From Volvox africanus (lineage: Eukaryota; Chlorophyta; Chlorophyceae; Chlamydomonadales; Volvocaceae): a stretch of DNA of 64,000 bases. Each line of letters begins with the position of its first letter. Position 1 is the first letter of the stretch. The stretch lies in contig BSDZ01000016.1 in NCBI GenBank assembly GCA_030268105.1, forward strand, positions 2,115,501-2,179,500, read 5' to 3'. Of this stretch, positions 21,140-32,799 are shown one piece after another. The notes under the pieces are model-generated. The model was not told the origin of the DNA and searched no databases. It saw only the letters and a program-made list of their open reading frames with translations. A program made the position numbers and the translations under genes.

Positions 21140-24100
21140 AGGATAGGGGGGTACATCACCCGTGGCCACTAACCTGGCAGTCCCTACCTTCCCCGGTGTT
21201 TCGGGGCACCCTCATCCAGTCTCCCATGCTGACTTCTCCGAAATCAGTGGTTTTCCCAGGTTCAGCACCCACCACCAGCATCCAGCGGAATCTGCCGAAT
21301 CAACTAAGGCGTCAACTCTGCTACTGGTTAGCTCGCAAGTCACTTTAATTGGGGTCGTCACCGTCCATCGACATGGGAGCACCCTGCCCTTACCTTTGGG
21401 TCTTTGGCCCGCTCTCGTTCGGGGTAGAACCTGGAACTCCAGGGGCATATTAGTCGTGCCATAACAGTCGTGCCTGAACGAAACATATGTAACATACGTA
21501 ATATAGCATATATATGTATATGGATGCCCACGAGTCGTTATTAAACCATACATAAACCAATTAACTTGATGATGCACATGTTGATGACTTGGATGCCTCC
21601 GTTGAAGCACGTATGATTGGAACGTGCATGCACTGACATGATTGCTTGCTTGCTTGTTCTTGCATTCCTTGTGTGCTGCTCTGCATCGATATTCCTTACA
21701 AGTGTCATCTTGATGACCGTAATTCCATATCTACATGGCTGATGATTATATGTTAACATTCCATTTTCATCTCTTGATTCATGCATGCATTGTTATCTCC
21801 TGCCTTATCATTCTTCGTTCAGAGCTGTCCTGGGAGATCGAGTTTCAGACAAACTTTGTTGTAAGTGTATCTGTTTGCTCAATCGTAGTATGTATGCACG
21901 TGTGCATGTATCGATGATATATAATAGTCGAATGCATGCCGAAACAGCCTCTCAGAAGGCGGCCAGAGCAAGTGCTAATCGCGTGATATTCTGCTTGTGG
22001 ATGTGCCGTACGCGCGCTTTATATCTATCTACTGGTAACGCCATGCAGCGCAGATGTACGCGGATGGCTGCGAACTTGGCAAGACCTTTATTGGTTCACA
22101 ATGCATCTATAAAAATATTTATGCCCGATTTCAAATCATGCAACATACATACAGGATTGTTTCCACTTGTCCACGGGTGAGGTCGCGGGAGAGTATATTG
22201 GATTATGCGACTGGATCATCCCCTGCTGGAACACGGCTTTCAGTGCATCCTTCAGCGATGGTGGTGGCTGCGGTGCCGACTCCGGAAGTGGACAAATGAG
22301 AATGCCAAGTGCGTAATCATCCATCAGTACAATAAAGCATACCTGCATGCTTCATGTATGCCATGTATATGTATATGTAACGTACCATGTACTTAAAACA
22401 TATATACCACAAGAATTACTTTTTAAAATCATGTGATGCACGCAATTATATGGAATGATAGGACTAGCTGTCCCAAATAATCACCAGAAAGAAAGGTGCA
22501 CGCATATGCTGGTATTGCCTTCCGACCCGAAATACCTCGCTAGTGTACTGCCGAGTGTACCGCTCCAATAACGTGAATGCTGCTAGGACTCATCGCTGTA
22601 AATCCCAACTGATACATCATTTGTTAACACCACCCTTCCTGCGGAACGTATGCATCATCCATGGAATAACAATACAGCTTACTGCCAGAACTTCACCGGA
22701 TATATTACAACGCCAGACATGGACCACATCGGTGATGACGTCGAGAATGTGGGTTTCGGAAACAACACGGCAGCATTTTGCAACGGGATCCCGTCCTGCC
22801 AGGGCTTCAACTCAGATGGCAACCTCAAGAGCAACGTGTCTGCTCCCACTTCCTCGATTGGGAAATGCCTCTACACAAGCATCAATACAAGTAAGCGTGT
22901 TAATGCTAATAGGTGGGGTTTCTTGTCGAATCCAAATCGTTGTTGCTCGGTTGGTTGGTTGCTCGGAAATCCGTTTTTATCTCACGGGCCTGTGACACAC
23001 AGACCTTGAAGTTTGATTGCTTCATTCGTCCTCCATTCGTCACGCACGGATCATGCTATATCATCCCCTTCACGTAAGGGGCTTGTGAGCTTATGTGGCA
23101 GATAAGGAATCTCAACCATGATGATGATCACGATTAATCCTGGAAACCGCACATACCCGTTGTGCACAAGAATTGAAATTATTTAACCTCTTGCTTCTAA
23201 AGTGCAAGCAGCAGTCAGTCCCTGGATGATCTAGTGAACTGCGCCTTCGCCTTTCGATATCCCGTCACCAAACTAAGGAAGCACAGCGATCGAGGCACAT
23301 GGTTACAGTACCACCCATTCGGAGATTACTTGTCCTAAGCCATACATATTTATATATAAACACATTCATACCCAAAGACAGGCGCTCCTGTTGAAATGTA
23401 GACTACCAGACATTAAGAAGCCTGACATTATTACGAGAAAGTATTCGCTACAAAGTATCCAATAGTCATAAAGACTTAATAATTCGGTCCGGAATTGGTT
23501 CAAATAGTCGCACGATGGGACGAGCGCGGGTTGGCAAGTGTACTGCCGAGTGTACAGCTCCAATAACGCGATTGTTGCTAGAACGGATCGCTACGAATCC
23601 CAACTGATACATCATTTGATAACAGCTCCACACACCCTTTGACAAAGCATATGGTGCGTATTGTCTAATAATAACAAAGCGCACATGTGCGTAATGTATT
23701 AATATTACTGCTACCGCTTTTATTACATCACCTGACCTAGTAATCGTCAATAATATCTTTAATGTTGTTTAGGTATTTAGTTTATTATTATTTAGATTTA
23801 TTGTTTTAGGTCTAGATAGTTTATTTCTTAAGCAATATCTGTGAGTCGTATTTTCACCTCCTACATGTAAAGAGTCCTAGTAGCATACGGCCCTCACGAC
23901 TTTTTCCCGTCGCGGCCGGCAAAATGTGCTCACTTGTTTGCAAACATGGCTCTGCATTCATTCAGCTGATCTAACAATCGATTCAATTTCTTTTAGCTAT
24001 GATGACCCTTCTTGGCGGTGGCCCCATGAACATGCCAAGAAAGATCGTCATAGCTAAAAGTGTGTGTGTGTGTGTGTGTTTGTCTATGTGCATGTGTGTG

Positions 24101-25503
24101 TGCTAAAACCTGCTGATTGTCATGAAGTCCAAATCCATGGGTCTGATATTCTCACTTGGAGCCTTAGTAGCCTCACTATTCAGAATACCCTTATGAGTAC
24201 ACGAGTCCTCCATTACAACTCGGATGCACCTCTGGCTGGTCCACGAATCATCTGCTTTGTACATACAGTCTGCCCCCCAGTTCCCGGGTTCACTGCGTAC
24301 CCGGATGCCGACCATCCGGGCGACAACACCTTCCCATTTAACATCAAAAGCGGCTTCAACGCATCAAGTGCAGCTACCTTTTGCGAAGCCTTTCCTGGTT
24401 GTGCCGGCTTCAGCAGCCTGGGCACTCTGAAAATGGCCGCCAATCCGACTACAACACTTGCTGGAGCATGTTTATACCAAAGAAACTCGCCACGTAAGTT
24501 GAAAAGTCGTACATATGTATATATAGGTATAGATAACTACATTATTACATATATTTATGTGAATGCAAATGGATTGTTGGGCTGGGGGGTTGACCCATGA
24601 TCGTACACGCAGCAGACTAGCAGGCAAAATGATTTTCAAAGCAGGCAAAAATAATCATCTTACTGGATTATTTGCTGGTTTATTGGGTTGTGATGCACTC
24701 ATGCCATCCAAGATATATAGATGGAATATTATTGCTTGCAGTATGGTTTCATCCAGGGGTTCTTTCACCCCTGGTTTCATTTGTATGCATGCACAGCCCC
24801 TGGTTTTATGCTTTGCTCCTTTCTGCATGAACCCCAGAAAACATTCTCCGAATATATAACATGTGTAAAACATTAAACATATAAATGTTGGTCCACTACA
24901 TACTGGCCCTTTGTTTACATTAGTAACATCAGCACGCACCTGCAAACACATGGCCCACGGTTTTTTATCCTATCCATTGTGGATGCATGCATGCACGCTA
25001 AGTCTCTCCTTGCATGTGATGTTTGTCATTCTCTTGACGACATAGCTTGCTCGTGTACGTACTCCTCTGCGTGCATGACATACTTTTCATGGCCGATCGA
25101 GGAATTAGGACTGGATGCATGGGTATCAGGGGTAGTATACTGTAGTACCTTATATATAGGGTAGGTCCCTACAAATAATCATCCCCCGGCGAGATCATCA
25201 TCATCATGCGCTTTAACTCCGTTGATTGCAGAGTGCCAGCAATTTCCCGGCTATCTCACCATGACCAATATGGACAGCCCCTACAACGATATTTATCAGG
25301 CAGACAACTTGAACGAAGCGGAAACTAACTGCAGCTCTAATCCAATATGCGCCGGCTTTAACAGCCAGTTCTACATCAAGTCTACTATGAGCGCAAATGA
25401 AACATCGTACGGCATGTGCCTCTACGTCAGGCTCCCCACAGGTATGCATGATGGCGCATCTTGGCGGATCTTAGTCATGCATGCCAAGTGGCTCGTGGAT
25501 GCT

Positions 25504-25535
<32 letters not shown>

Positions 25536-28500
25536 TATGAAAAGGTGATACACTTTGGGCGACTTGCCCTGCAAGGACAAGCACCGGGGGCCCTGACCGG
25601 GCCGAACCACAGCGCAGGGGGGGAACACACGGCTTAGTCTGTCTATATGTCCTGCCGCTCTATGCATGACTGCATGCATGGGCATAACCGTGAGTATTCG
25701 GGTGGATACTAAAATCCTTGGTCTGATGACTTTCTTGACATCGATAATGCAGCGTGCCCAGCTGTTTGGGGCTACAACGCATTCCCAGATGTCGACAACC
25801 CAGGTGACAACATTGGGCCCCAATATAGCGGGGTCCTGGATGCTGCGACTGCCTGCAATGCCAACGCATCGTGTCAGGGGTTAAACAGCAATGGATGGAT
25901 CAAATCAAGCTCAGGATCGTTATTCGCCATCCGTGGGACTTGTTTTTACATTAAGGCGAGCCTATCAGGACCCTCTACACCACCCGCACCACCGCCTCTA
26001 CCCCCTTCACCGCCATTACCCCCCTCGCCACCATTCCCCCCTTCACCCCCACCTGCCCCTCCTGCCCCACCATCTCCACCACCTCCTCTGCCACCGACAC
26101 CACCTATTGCACCAGCTACAGGTTTGTACACCTTTGTAAATGCTACCTATCACAAATTATTTGATATATATATATATATATATGTTTTATGTTGGCCTTC
26201 TGATATGATCTACTGATATATAAATAAACGCATCCAGCCATAACATGCACATTATATATACCATATGTACCAGACATACGAATTAGATGTCAAACATTTG
26301 TAAGTATTTTTAGCAGATAGATAGATCATAATGAACATGTTATCCAAATGCTAACCAAAAACGGCAGACTTCAATGGATCGCTAGCTACCAACCACTTTC
26401 GTTATATTTCCCAAGTGAAACGTTATATAAGTACGTTACATACCTACCAAACAAAGTGCAGTATCCTATGTTTAGGATTATAGAAACTTGGCCAGGCCTA
26501 TCTCTATGGCGAGCCAGTAAGCTCTTGGTATATACCTGGTTAAGTTTTGACTTACAGGCCTATAATTCTAAGTAGTGGAATTATATTTGCGTAATTTCGG
26601 CTTATGGCGAGTTAAAGCCAGTTGAAACATTTTTTTCAACATGCCATAAAACTTACAGTGACTTAACGTGGCTTATCATAACTTAGCCTGGCTTATGTAA
26701 GTTCAGAGTTAAACACGTTACATAAGTGCAAACTAGCACAAAACTTAGTAAGGCTTATATTGGGGTTTACAAAAACTTATAGCAACTAACAAAACAAACT
26801 TATAATTAGGAGGTTGTGCGACAGAGAGGTAGGGAGAGAGGGACGGCTGCGGGGGGGAAGAGGGAGACAGGGCAGCAGGGAGGAAGGGCAAAACAGGCAG
26901 GGAGGGAGAGAGGGAAGGCAGCAGGAAGGGCAGCAAAAGGAGGGAGGGAGGGCAGCACAGGTAGAGAGGGAGGAAGGGCAGCAGCGGAGGGGGGGAGCGC
27001 AGCAGGGAGCGATCGAGGGACGGAGGGAGAGTGGCAAGGGCGGCAAGGACTGAGGCAAATGCGTGGATATTTACTGATATTTATTGTATGCAGTGATATC
27101 TTCGTAATATATTATATTTTCCGAAGAAGATACATAGTATCTTTCCAGCCATCTGACAATCTAAGCTGCTGATAAGTCACTTCGACGACCTTGATGGCTG
27201 GTCAAAACTAGAACCCTGTTCTTCCCTAGCAAGTATTATAGTATTTAACATATATTTTAATCCATGCAAATAACAAAAGTCGCAATAACAATCGCCGCCT
27301 TGAACGAGTTTGATTATCAATGGCTCGAAGCGATAATTTGCTCAACCGCTTGCACTGACAGCTCAGCGCTCAGCAGCTATATAATAAATCAGTTCCTGAT
27401 ATAAAGATGTGAACAAATAAATTAATTAATTGATTGTTTCTCTAAATAACTTCGGACAGATTTATATACCATACATGCATGCATGCATATGCAGGTTTCC
27501 CGTACTTGCGTACTGGAGGCAATTACGGGCGGGGATTACGGCGTTCACATTGTTTGCTCCCAATTACCAATGAATATCATAGTGTATTAATCCATGGACG
27601 TTTTAGAATCGTATTGCCATGTATGGCGGCCAAGCAAGCTTGTCACTAGCTACTTGCTTGGGCAGGCTTGGGCTTGACTAAGTTTGGATACGCTTCACTA
27701 AGATACCAATATATGTATATATATATATATATCTTCTAAATACGTTGCAAGCCAGGATAAGTAAGAAACTTAGGAATAAGCCCTGTTTAGCAAACTTACA
27801 CAGCTAGCTAATAAGTATAAACTTAGGCAAAACCTGTACCGCGCTTCGTTTGGCACAATTATTAAATATTTTTAACATATGATCTTACTCCTGTCTGCCT
27901 TGACGATGGAGCAATACGTTCCATCCACTTGTAGCATCATGATAGTGATTAGGATTCCTGATCTGTCCTGAACTCTCGAACTCTTGGTTTATCGATATGA
28001 TTTGGTTTTGATACCACATCACTCTTGCCTCTGCGCTCTTTCAACATCTTGATTGAGTTCTTATCTTCGTGGCGTCCGGACCCCCGTCCATGCCGGCCAT
28101 GCGTAATAATCATCTTGGCCTCAGAACCTAGCTTCATGTTGACAACATCTGACTTATGATTTCTGTATGTCAGTTAAGAAGCCTTAACTAAATGCGTATT
28201 GTCCTTTAATATATTATTTGCAGTATGCGCGCCAGCTCCTGGCTACACCGCATACGCAAATGTCGACCATCACGGGGATACATTTGAGACCTGGTATTCG
28301 AGTGATACGAATACCATGGCCATAAGATGTAATTTATGGTCGTCCTCGGGTTGTGTCGGTTTCAACTCTCTGGGGGAACTAAAGACGTCTACAATCATCA
28401 ACACGTATAGCCCTGGAACCTGCCTCTACATGGTGTATATGCCACGTAAGATATACATTTGCGTATACTTCACACCTACCTATCGTGCGTTTATGAAAGG

Positions 28501-31500
28501 GTACGGTGTTACACTGATGGCGACTTGCCCTGCAAGGACAAGTACCGGGGCCCCTGATGACCGGACCGAACAACAGAGCGCGCAGGGCCGGGGAAACAGG
28601 CGGCTTTGTGTGTCTGTATGTCCTATATACATATGCTCATGTGTCTGTATGTCCCAAAAAATGTATACGTATATTATATATATATATATAATATAATATA
28701 ATATACGTATACATTTTTTGGGACATACAGACATATATATTTTTATTTTTATTTATATATATATATATTTTTTGTTTTTGTTAGACATGTTCATAGATTC
28801 CGACAGAGGGTTATTCAAGCCCGCATTCGAGCTGCTGCATGCGCGATAGATGAACCACGTTTCTTAGGTATTATAATGCATCTGTCGCTGTAATAATAGA
28901 GCTTGTGCATTTGTGAATTGGTGTTTCGTTTACCTATTAATATACCTTTATTCATGGATTTTTTGTTGCCTGCACCATGCGTGCATAACATTCGCCATTC
29001 ATTTTCACATGCCAAATACGCCCCCGCAGCGCCTCCATCACCTCCTACACCTCCGCCACCTCCAGCTCCACCCTCTCCACCCTCTCCACCATCTCCGCCC
29101 TCTCCACCACCAAAACCTCCTTTACCACCTTCACCGCCGCCATCGCCCCCACCATCACCACTCCCACCATCACCGCCGTCACCTCCGTCCCCACCATCTC
29201 CATCACCTCCCCCTTCACCACCGCCACCTCCATCACCACCGCCATCTCCACCACCACCACCCCTGCCACCATCTCCACCACCGCCCTCTCCACCACAGCC
29301 ACCACTGCCACCAGTACCACCTGTTGCACCAGCTTCAGGTATGTATGTATTCGCCATGATCAATGCCGCCGCTGGGTAACAAACAAAACACCCGAACTCA
29401 TCCGTCGGGTGCAATTCGCAAGCTGCCTTAGTGCCAGGGGGACACGAGGACGTTTACTGCTGCAGGGCGGGAATGAATGCAACAGGCAAACTCGCACCCA
29501 AGATGCTAGGGTGCGAGTTTGCCTGTTGCATTCAAATAAAGATATGGCTTCAGATGGCTTGTCGCTAAAGATACTAAGGTGCTGCGGATTGATATACTCC
29601 ATATTTGGGAAATTCCAATTACATGAATAACCTGATTTTGTTCAACATGTGTAAGCATGACGACATTTTTCTTGCCGTGGGCATACAACCCAAATTTATG
29701 GAAAAGGACGCTGGATTTTATGGAAGCCGGACCCCCCCGTTTTCCCAGAGTGAAACATGTAAATGTGCACTTACACTTATATGTGGCACTTCCTAGCATA
29801 TTATTAAGCATTCATGTCATTAGCGGTTATTAGTTGCAGCAGGAGCTAACTAATGGTACCATAGGCGCTGTGCACTTCACATCATGCAGACTAATTAAGC
29901 ACTAGCCAACATGCAAATACGTTTCATCGTGCTTCATGCTCCGCGCAGCTTGTTCCCCGGCTATGGGCTACACTGCGTATGCTGGTGTAGACCACACTGG
30001 AGACACAATAAATACAGTTTTGGGTAATCTTTCAACCATGGCCGGGTTTTGTAACATTCTTCGAGGCTGTGCCGGCTTCAACTCGTACGGCCAACTCAAG
30101 AACTCCAGTACCATTACGGCGTTCAGCAGTGGAGTGTGTCTCTACATGAAGAATTCTCCATGTAGGATAGATACGAATATGTGTTGTATCTCTGTGTTAA
30201 TATCCGCCAAACAGTGGCTGGAGGCCCGATCGGAAGATGTCAAGTTTTTGATCATCCAGGATATCAGCCATAGATACCCAAATCAGGATAATACGCTTAC
30301 TGATGGCACCTGAGACATCTATCTGTCCACCACCCGCTGCATTCAATACGTGCAACCCATACATTGCATCCATGTTGTGTACCGTTCTTGATGGTGTCCA
30401 TGTTTCCAATTTATTACGCGTGCTTGCTTGCTTGTGTGTTATCATGATAATGATTAGGATGTCTAATCTTTTCATTAACTCGTGAGCTCATTCATAGAGC
30501 ATGATACAGCATTCTCTTATAAAATACGTCAACATTCATGTATATATGTATGTGTGTGTGTGTGTGCCGCCGATGCAAATTTCTACGTCCGTAGCACCCC
30601 CTTTTCCGCCATCTCCACCACCACCGCCACCATCTCCACCATCTCCACTTCCACCATCTCCACCATCTCCACCTCCACCTTCTCCACCGCTGCCGCCAGT
30701 GCCACCTATTGCACCGTCCTCAGGTATGTAACAAGCCATCAAGACTCACTGTGTGTGTGTGTATGCGGGCATATGTGCGGGCACACATACAGGGAAGGCT
30801 ACGCCACCAAGTTCCCGCCGGCCAGCAGCGTGGTAATTCATTAATCGTTATCAAGAGAGAGTATTAGTAACATATTATCTGATAGTCCAAAGAAGGCTTT
30901 TAATAGGTCGGTCCGGAGTTGGCACAAACAGTCTCACGGATAGCACTACAGATTGGACAAGCGTGGGTTAGTAGATAGCAGCAGTCGCTAACACAAGCGA
31001 ACCCACGTCAATACATAGCATGCAAATATATGGAATGATAGGACTAGATGTCCCAAATAATCATCAGAAAGATAGGTGCACGCATATACAGGATTATTAT
31101 ACAGGAAGGTTCGGTTCGGAATCGCCTTTCGACCCGAAATGCCTTGCTAGTGTACTGCCGTGTACAGCTCCAATAACGCGATTGTTGCTACAACGGATCG
31201 TTATGATTTCCGAACTGATACATCATTTGATAGCAGTTGTATGTATGTAAGCATATTTTCTTGAATTGCATGTCGTGATGATGTAACGTTTGCGATTGCA
31301 GTTTGCACTCCAGCTGCTGGCTACACGGTCTACATGAACGTCGATCACTCCGGGGATACAATAGGAAATACATATATTGAGCTGGCTACAATTATCGATT
31401 ATTGTAACTCGAACCCAGATTGTGCTGGCTTCAACTCTCTTGGTGAAATGAAGAGCTCCGTGACGATAAGATCATTCAGCATGGGAGTGTGCCTCTACAT

Positions 31501-31514
31501 GAAAGCTAACTCTG
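20452..31514 (+). CDS. Modular PAN/apple-like and polyproline matrix protein (5' and 3' incomplete)
   Basis: Twelve exons join without phase conflict: 20452-20593, 21823-21860, 22155-22308, 22678-22890, 24269-24493, 25232-25441, 25753-26121, 28224-28445, 29030-29338, 29949-30161, 30595-30723, 31302-31514. Together they give about 812 residues. The N-terminal ~110 residues are not recognised. Seven modules of about 70 residues then follow, with four Cys each (C..xxGY, a central Cys, C.GFNS, G.CLY), resembling PAN/apple folds. Three polyproline stretches (SPP, PPP) end in PPxPPxAPxxG. An extracellular adhesive or cell-wall role is inferred from hydroxyproline-rich algal proteins. The first exon starts at an acceptor (catgcag), so a signal-peptide exon is missing upstream; the 3' end is also unclear. 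Confidence 0.7.
20709..20738. repeat. (TC)n microsatellite
   Basis: A run of about 14 TC units in the intron after the first visible exon of the modular gene. Confidence 0.85.
21131..21478 (+). repeat. Dispersed ~345-bp repeat, copy 2
   Basis: Second copy of the repeat at 18412-18759, in the same orientation, inside the first intron of the modular gene. It is preceded by (TA)n(TG)n. Its presence both next to a LINE and in an intron shows that it is an independent dispersed element. Confidence 0.75.
22438..22632 (+). repeat. Intronic dispersed repeat, copy 1
   Basis: Matches 31016-31240 closely in two blocks: tatggaatgataggacta... and ...gtgtactgccg...ctgatacatcattt. It lies directly upstream of a PAN-like module exon (22678). 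Copies just upstream of two module exons suggest that an intron piece was duplicated along with the exon, or that a small transposon inserted repeatedly. Confidence 0.7.
23480..23630 (+). repeat. Intronic dispersed repeat, copy 2
   Basis: Contains the gtgtactgccgagtgtacagctccaat block and the preceding cggtccggaattgg block, both also found at 30905-31240, but lacks the middle part present there. It lies in the long 22891-24268 intron. Confidence 0.65.
23993..24061. other. Imperfect intronic hairpin
   Basis: Arms of about 27 nt (cttttagctatgatgaccc... and its near-complement) pair with about three mismatches across a ~15-nt loop. It resembles a small-RNA precursor or a tiny inverted-repeat element; the sequence cannot distinguish these. 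A (GT)n run follows at 24060-24080. Confidence 0.5.
25505..25540. repeat. (AT)n tract beside LINE fragment
   Basis: An AT-dinucleotide run immediately left of a degenerate LINE 3' end, repeating the association between LINE termini and simple repeats. Confidence 0.8.
25546..25656 (-). mobile_element. Old LINE 3'-end fragment (minus)
   Basis: A diverged copy of the last ~110 bp of the LINE 3'UTR (ggtgatacactttgggcgac...). It lies in the short intron between two module exons and is clearly older than the cluster at the left of the window. Confidence 0.75.
26814..27056 (+). repeat. Purine-rich GGGAGG/GCAGG tract
   Basis: About 240 bp almost wholly of A and G with repeated gggagg and ggcagc units, in the large 26122-28223 intron of the modular gene. 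Frames are open through it on both strands, but composition alone explains this. The rest of that intron holds only AT-rich sequence with short aacttag/ggcttat-like motifs and no recognisable gene. Confidence 0.7.
28505..28624 (-). mobile_element. Old LINE 3'-end fragment (minus)
   Basis: A diverged copy of the terminal LINE 3'UTR, starting ggtgttacactgatggcgac, directly after the donor of exon 28224-28445. A large palindrome lies just beyond its truncated end. Confidence 0.7.
28642..28733. repeat. Long near-perfect palindrome
   Basis: Arms of at least 38 bp (28642-28679 and about 28696-28733; tgtctgtatgtccc... against ...gggacatacagaca) are exact complements around an AT-rich centre. The core could extrude as a cruciform or fold as an RNA hairpin within the intron. 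Part of the left arm overlaps a sequence type seen at LINE ends (gtctgtatgtcc). Confidence 0.85.
29474..29534. other. Perfect 26-bp hairpin with 9-nt loop
   Basis: Arms 29474-29499 and 29509-29534 are exact complements (tgaatgcaacaggcaaactc... and its reverse complement), with the loop aagatgcta. It lies in the intron after the large polyproline exon. It could be a small-RNA precursor, a transposon end pair or a transcribed regulatory hairpin. A smaller cacccga/tcgggtg stem lies about 70 bp upstream. Confidence 0.8.
30905..31240 (+). repeat. Intronic dispersed repeat, copy 3 (longest)
   Basis: Combines the blocks found separately at 22438-22632 and 23480-23630, and so looks like the most complete copy. 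It ends about 60 bp before the module exon at 31302, mirroring the 22 kb copy and its exon. Confidence 0.7.
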
Positions 31515-31557
31515 GTATGTAATACGTATGGAATAAACATATATATATTTTTTTTTT

Positions 31558-32219
31558 GGGTGTTACACTGTGGGCGACTCGCCCTTCAAAGACGAGCACC
31601 GGGGGTCCTGACCGGACCGAGCCACAGCGCAGGGGAGGAACACGTGGCTTTGTCTGTCTGTCCTGCCACGTGCTACCCCTCTCACTAGGGCCAGCGAGCC
31701 CTCACAGGCTTTCGCCTGGCCACTCACAGAGCACTCAGGGCCACCAAGAAACCACAGAAAGGCCCAACAGAAAACGGGGGACACCTAGCTGCTCAAGGGA
31801 CGGGGAAACCTCTCCTCTAACCCGAAACTGACCTGGCAAGAGCCTGACAGACACACACAGATCCCCTCAGAGGAGAAACACCAGCAGGAAAGCACACCCT
31901 TACACAGCCAAACCGGAAGAACCCAACAAGAGGCGAAGGGGGGGATGACAAGCCAAACTGGCGCCCCCCTAGAAAGCCTTCCGGCCCCACCCCAAGCTGG
32001 CCCCGCAGACACCTGAACTGCACAAAAAGGAAAGACCTCTCTCGCTGACCCCCCCTAAAACCCTAAGGACCCGAAGCCTGGACACAGGAACCTCTAGCCA
32101 CGAAACCCTCCACCCTCTCCCTTCCCCTCCTCAAGAACTAGACCGCCCTCTCCTTGACTCTACCTCCCTGACTCTCTCCCTCTTTCCTCCCACAGAACCT
32201 CCTCCTCAAAACTCCTGCC
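31558..32219 (-). mobile_element. LINE 3'UTR-only copy (minus)
   Basis: A complete LINE 3'UTR in antisense orientation to the modular gene, truncated within a few bases of where the ORF2 stop would be. A T-run/AT flank is at its 3' terminus and a (TTGTA)n tract follows its truncated end. Confidence 0.9.
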
Positions 32220-32261
32220 TTGTATTGTATTGTATTGTATTGTATTGTATTGTATTGTATT
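32220..32261. repeat. (TTGTA)n pentanucleotide satellite
   Basis: About eight TGTAT units lie between two LINE 3' ends. They form the 3'-terminal flank of the second insertion, so this satellite was probably its target. Confidence 0.88.
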
Positions 32262-32262
32262 A

Positions 32263-32603
32263 TGGGTGTTACACTGTGGGCGACTCGCCCTCCAAAGACG
32301 AGCACCGGGGGTCCTGACCGGACCGAGCCACAGCGCAGGGGAGGAACACGTGGCTTTGTCTGTCTGTCCTGCCACGTGCTCCCCCTCTCACTTGAGCCAG
32401 CGAACCCTCAGAGGCTCTCGCCTGGTCACTTACAGAGCATTCAGGGCCACGAAGAAACCACAGAAGGGCCCAACAGAAAACGGGGGACACCTAGCTGCTC
32501 AAAGGACGGGGAACCCTCTCCTCTAACCCGAAACTGACCTGGCAAGAGCCTGACAGACACACACAGATCCCCTCAGAGGAGAAACACCAGCAGGAAAGCA
32601 CAC
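32263..32603 (-). mobile_element. Second LINE 3'-end copy (minus)
   Basis: The last ~340 bp of LINE 3'UTR in antisense orientation, truncated at cagcaggaaagcacac. It sits in the pentanucleotide satellite next to the 31558-32219 copy. A 13-bp piece of the same terminus (atgggtgttacac) recurs at 32644-32656 inside the next satellite. Confidence 0.88.
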
Positions 32604-32607
32604 TCTA

Positions 32608-32700
32608 TTTGTGTTGTGTTGTATTGTGTTGTGTTGTGTTATTATGGGTGTTACACTTGTGTTGTATTGTGTTTTGTTGTGTTGTGTTGTGCAAAAGGTG
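32608..32700. repeat. (TGTTG)n pentanucleotide tract
   Basis: TGTTG-type units interrupted by a 13-bp match to the LINE 3' terminus and another partial one. It continues the 5-bp periodicity of the neighbouring TTGTA tract with a different unit. Confidence 0.75.
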
Positions 32701-32799
32701 TGAGATGTCAGCGAGATGCCTGTCATGACATACACGTTGGGTACATACGCGTTGCAGCACACACACGCACACAGGGTTCGAGCATGCATGTTATAATAA

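Noticed and set aside
26814..27056. Arg/Glu/Gly and Pro/Ser/Leu ORFs in the purine tract
   Set aside because: Compositional artefacts of a GGGAGG-rich sequence.
28815..29414. Gly-rich 199-aa minus-strand ORF
   Set aside because: It is the antisense shadow of the polyproline exon (Pro codons CCN read as GGN on the other strand).
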